From Bacillota bacterium (GTDB taxonomy: Bacteria; Bacillota; Clostridia; Peptostreptococcales; Anaerovoracaceae): 12,284 nt of DNA. The stretch's first letter is position 1; every line of letters begins with the position of its first letter. The stretch spans positions 1 through 12,284 of the forward strand of contig JAQSXD010000076.1 in NCBI GenBank assembly GCA_029266295.1, given 5' to 3'. Below, piece by piece: positions 12,264 to 12,284 of the stretch. The notes under the pieces are model-generated. The model was not told where the DNA came from, ran no database searches, and saw only the letters and a list, made by a program, of their open reading frames with translations. The translations under genes and the position numbers were made by a program.

Positions 12264-12284
12264 TTGCTTACTAAAAATTTCATC

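Overview
The window looks like chromosomal DNA of a low-to-mid GC, anaerobic Firmicute, most likely a Clostridia member. The evidence is strong AAGGAGG-type ribosome binding sites, consensus sigma-A promoters, a CX3C-type thioredoxin-linked arsenate reductase of the clostridial type, and a flavin/iron-sulfur amine-oxidising operon carrying a ferredoxin-like module. No species call is possible from the sequence alone.

Layout. (1) Bases 1-1064: the end of an arsenic resistance operon, an Acr3 arsenite exporter (cut by the window edge) followed by ArsC. (2) 1071-2498: a leftward AraC-family regulator with its own promoter, then a roughly 540-base control region. It holds a 26-base-period direct repeat, a candidate rightward promoter, a leader hairpin and a short ORF. 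(3) 2499-7111: a tightly packed five-gene operon encoding an ornithine cyclodeaminase/mu-crystallin family protein, a small [2Fe-2S] protein, an FAD oxidoreductase fused to a ferredoxin-like domain, a BFD-type [2Fe-2S] protein and a DAO-family FAD oxidoreductase. (4) 7112-8808: two hairpin terminators, a structured leader, a PuuP-like APC permease and a strong terminator. (5) 8927-10587: a stand-alone SRAP/HMCES-type protein and an AT-rich CgeB-like glycosyltransferase. (6) 10724-12284: the edge of a prophage or integrative element, with a leftward XRE repressor, a rightward Cro-like gene and a phage-type regulatory protein.

How the genes work together. The central operon plus permease looks like an uptake and oxidation system for an amine or imino/amino acid. 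The permease imports the substrate, the DAO subunit oxidises the C-N bond, electrons pass through the small Fe-S subunits to the FAD/ferredoxin subunit, and the cyclodeaminase-family protein probably handles the imine product. The divergent AraC regulator is the natural candidate controller. The architecture resembles the multi-subunit opine oxidase, D-hydroxyproline dehydrogenase and archaeal L-proline dehydrogenase (PdhA/B/F/X) complexes, but the substrate cannot be read from the sequence.

Two things stand out. First, the phage-type control region can be resolved base by base: two divergent promoters with 17-base spacers, both touched by copies of one operator-like motif (TAAATRCGCAAC), with a further identical copy inside the 3' end of the Cro-like gene. 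Second, four short tandem duplications (26-36 bases) sit at gene junctions or control regions across the window. Two of them duplicate a ribosome binding site plus start codon.
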